Part shown: piece after piece, positions 6,282-7,598 of the stretch
How the letters are laid out: each line of letters opens with the position of its first letter
How positions within the stretch are numbered: the first letter of the stretch is position 1
The notes under the pieces: model-generated
What the model saw: only the letters and a program-made list of their open reading frames with translations
What the model was told of the DNA's origin: nothing
The model's database searches: none
Translations under genes and position numbers: made by a program
Assembly: GCA_003694425.1 (NCBI GenBank)
Contig: RFJX01000217.1
Coordinates: forward strand, 1-7,598
DNA length: 7,598 nucleotides
Source: Gammaproteobacteria bacterium
GTDB lineage: Bacteria > Pseudomonadota > Gammaproteobacteria > J113
Direction of reading: 5' to 3'

Positions 6282-7415
6282 CTACAGCCCCCGGAGGGTG
6301 ACCGGGTCCACCGGGTCCTCGAGCAGCGGCCGGAGCCCCTCGACCACCGCCTCCTGCCGCGCGGTCAGCCCCCCCTGCGCTCCCGCATCACCGCCTTCAG
6401 GGCCCGCCGCGACCGGTGGTCTCGCAGCCGGGGACTCCCGTTCCGCCGCGGCAGGGGGCGGTTGGTCCGGCGGCGCGGCGGCGGGTGCCGCGGCCACCGG
6501 ACGGGGCTCCCCCGGTGTGGTGAGCCTCTCCACCAGCAACCAGGCACCGGCGCCGAGCAGGGCCAGCAGCAGAAGGGCGGCCAGGGCCCGGCGGATACCG
6601 GTGCCGTTACGGAATTCGCTGTCCCGGGCGGCAACGCGCACGTGCCGGCCCCGGATCCGGCGGGAACCCTCGGCGTAGGCCGCCAGCATCGCCTTGTCCG
6701 CGAGGATGTTGATCCGGCGCAGCAGCCCCTGTGAATAACGCGTGATGGCCCTGACCGCCCCCGGGGTGAAGACCCCGTCGGTATTGCAGCCGCAGGCGCG
6801 CAGCCGGCTGTTGAGGTAGTCCCGCACCTGCTCCTGGCGGAACGGCGCCAGGTCGAAGGAATAGGTGATCCGTTCCCGGAGCTGGCGGATCTGCGGCAGC
6901 GCCAGGTTCTCGTCCAGCTCCGGCTGGCCGAACAGGACGATCTGCAGCAGCTTGTGCTGGGAGGTCTCGAGGTTCGAGAGCAGGCGGATCTCCTCCAGGG
7001 TGGCGAGCGGCATGCCCTGGGCCTCCTCGACGAACATCACCACCTGACGGTTCTCGGCGTGGCGGCGCAGCAGGTGCTCCTGCAGCTTCTGCATCACCGC
7101 CAGCCGGTCGGCCCCCGGCTCGAGCGTGAGCCCCAGCTCGAAGGCGATGGCGTGGAGGATGTCGTCCGGAGAGAGCGAGGGGTTGGCGAGGTAGATCACC
7201 TCCACGTTTTCCGGCAGCTCCTGTTCCAGCATCCGGCAGAGCATGGTCTTGCCGGAACCGACCTCCCCCACCACCTTCACGATCCCCTCGCCATGGGTGA
7301 TGGCGTAGACGAGGGCCTCGAGCACCGCGCCGCGGTTGCCGCCGGGGAAGAAGAGGCTGGTATCCGGCGTGATCCGGAACGGAGGATGCCTGAGGCCGAA
7401 GTAGTCGTAGTACAA
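6282..7415 (-). CDS. mshM: MshM-like AAA ATPase (ExeA/GspA family) with membrane anchor
   Basis: 377 residues beginning MYYDYFGLRHPPFRITPDT, the typical opening of MshM/ExeA ATPases. The start codon is TTG (7415-7413); an in-frame TGA lies a short way upstream and no ATG or GTG intervenes, so TTG is well supported. The ATPase domain covers about 1-260: Walker A GEVGSGKT (50-57), a Walker B-like VVMFVEEAQ (125-133) with Glu where Asp is usual, sensor region QIVLFGQPEL (158-167) and RQLRERITYSFDL (177-189). A membrane segment (about 277-297) follows basic residues. After it come a Pro/Ala-rich stretch (300-345) and a short tail (350-377). No peptidoglycan-binding repeat as in full-length GspA is visible. 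By analogy with ExeA it should help assemble or position the MshL secretin, perhaps with MshN. It could instead be annotated as a generic ExeA-like or GspA protein. Confidence 0.87.
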   Translation of the reverse strand: MYYDYFGLRHPPFRITPDTSLFFPGGNRGAVLEALVYAITHGEGIVKVVGEVGSGKTMLCRMLEQELPENVEVIYLANPSLSPDDILHAIAFELGLTLEPGADRLAVMQKLQEHLLRRHAENRQVVMFVEEAQGMPLATLEEIRLLSNLETSQHKLLQIVLFGQPELDENLALPQIRQLRERITYSFDLAPFRQEQVRDYLNSRLRACGCNTDGVFTPGAVRAITRYSQGLLRRINILADKAMLAAYAEGSRRIRGRHVRVAARDSEFRNGTGIRRALAALLLLALLGAGAWLLVERLTTPGEPRPVAAAPAAAPPDQPPPAAAERESPAARPPVAAGPEGGDAGAQGGLTARQEAVVEGLRPLLEDPVDPVTLRGL

Positions 7416-7420
7416 GTCCG

Positions 7421-7504
7421 TTATCCCGGCTCGCTCAGGAGGATGTCTTCATCATGGCGCCTGTATCGATCAACGGTTCTCACGATCTCCCCATACTGCA
7501 ACAT
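7421..7504 (-). CDS. possible 27-residue micro-ORF upstream of mshM
   Basis: From the ATG at 7504-7502 to TAA at 7423-7421 the frame reads MLQYGEIVRTVDRYRRHDED and seven further residues. It ends 5 nt before the TTG of mshM, which would suit translational coupling to that weak start. The same frame stays open further upstream, back to beyond the end of the preceding gene, but with only a CTG as a possible earlier start. No Shine-Dalgarno sequence is seen and I recognise no family. It may be noncoding, or the out-of-frame tail of the upstream gene. Confidence 0.25.
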   Translation of the reverse strand: MLQYGEIVRTVDRYRRHDEDILLSEPG

Positions 7505-7521
7505 GTGCTTGATGAACCGGC

Positions 7522-7598
7522 TCAGCGCGGTTCCCCGAACAGCCAGATCTCGAGTCCTGCCTCCCGCAGTCGGCGCAGTCCCTGGTCATTGGTGAGAA
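7522..7598 (-). CDS. 3' end of an unrecognised gene cut by the window edge
   Basis: In the frame starting at 7596 the window shows LTNDQGLRRLREAGLEIWLF plus GEPR and then TGA (7524-7522), so only 24 residues are visible. This looks like genuine protein (regular helix followed by a hydrophobic strand), and GC-rich codon use agrees with the neighbours. The TNDxGLRRL-AG pattern is loosely like the end of nuclease-type folds such as PIN domains, but that is a guess. It does not resemble MshK or MshJ, which precede mshL in Vibrio. The other two minus-strand frames also stay open for part of this stretch, so the assignment is moderate. Confidence 0.4.
   Translation of the reverse strand, partial: LTNDQGLRRLREAGLEIWLFGEPR

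Noticed and set aside
6954..7595. Plus-strand open frame opposite the start of mshM and the upstream gene
   Set aside because: Antisense shadow: the mshM ATPase motifs are on the minus strand, and this frame runs across the gene boundary.
1..7598. CRISPR array, insertion sequence, tRNA or rRNA gene, or a new defence system
   Set aside because: No direct-repeat/spacer pattern, transposase, terminal repeats or RNA-gene signatures were seen; the recognisable genes belong to one known pilus system.

Overview
The window looks like part of a GC-rich proteobacterial chromosome. Most coding sequence is roughly 65-70% G+C by hand counts, with strong G/C preference at third positions. Every supportable gene lies on the minus strand. 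Protein content and gene set point to a gammaproteobacterium (Chromatiales/Ectothiorhodospiraceae-like is a guess; nothing here fixes the taxon). The locus is a biogenesis segment of an MSHA-type (mannose-sensitive haemagglutinin) type IV pilus. This is a known system, and I see no evidence for a wholly new one.

In transcription order (right to left) the layout is as follows. (1) The 3' end of an unrecognised gene is cut by the window edge, followed by a possible micro-ORF that ends 5 nt before mshM. (2) mshM encodes an ExeA/GspA-like AAA ATPase with a membrane segment and a Pro/Ala-rich tail, and starts at TTG. (3) A 177-191 bp, partly AT-rich spacer carries a terminator-like hairpin, several inverted repeats, a good sigma-54-type promoter match and a weaker sigma-70 candidate. 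(4) A tightly packed run follows: mshL (outer-membrane secretin lipoprotein), mshN (bitopic TPR protein), mshE (c-di-GMP-binding assembly ATPase) and mshG (inner-membrane platform, truncated by the window edge). Gaps between these four genes are 14, 7 and 20 nt, so they are probably one operon.

Together the products make most of an envelope-spanning pilus machine. MshE powers pilin polymerisation through the MshG platform. MshL forms the outer-membrane pore. MshM and MshN probably act as a GspA/GspB-like pair that helps seat or connect the secretin. The pilin genes (mshA and minor pilins), prepilin peptidase, mshI/J/K and mshF are not in the window.

Points worth a second look: mshM lies before mshL, the reverse of the Vibrio order, with its own apparent terminator; the central two-thirds of mshL is clearly lower in G+C than everything around it and uses codons rare in its neighbours; the mshL leader is dense in palindromes; MshE has one consensus and one degenerate c-di-GMP motif; and MshN begins with a GspB-like N-terminal helix followed by an unusually long acidic cytoplasmic tail.
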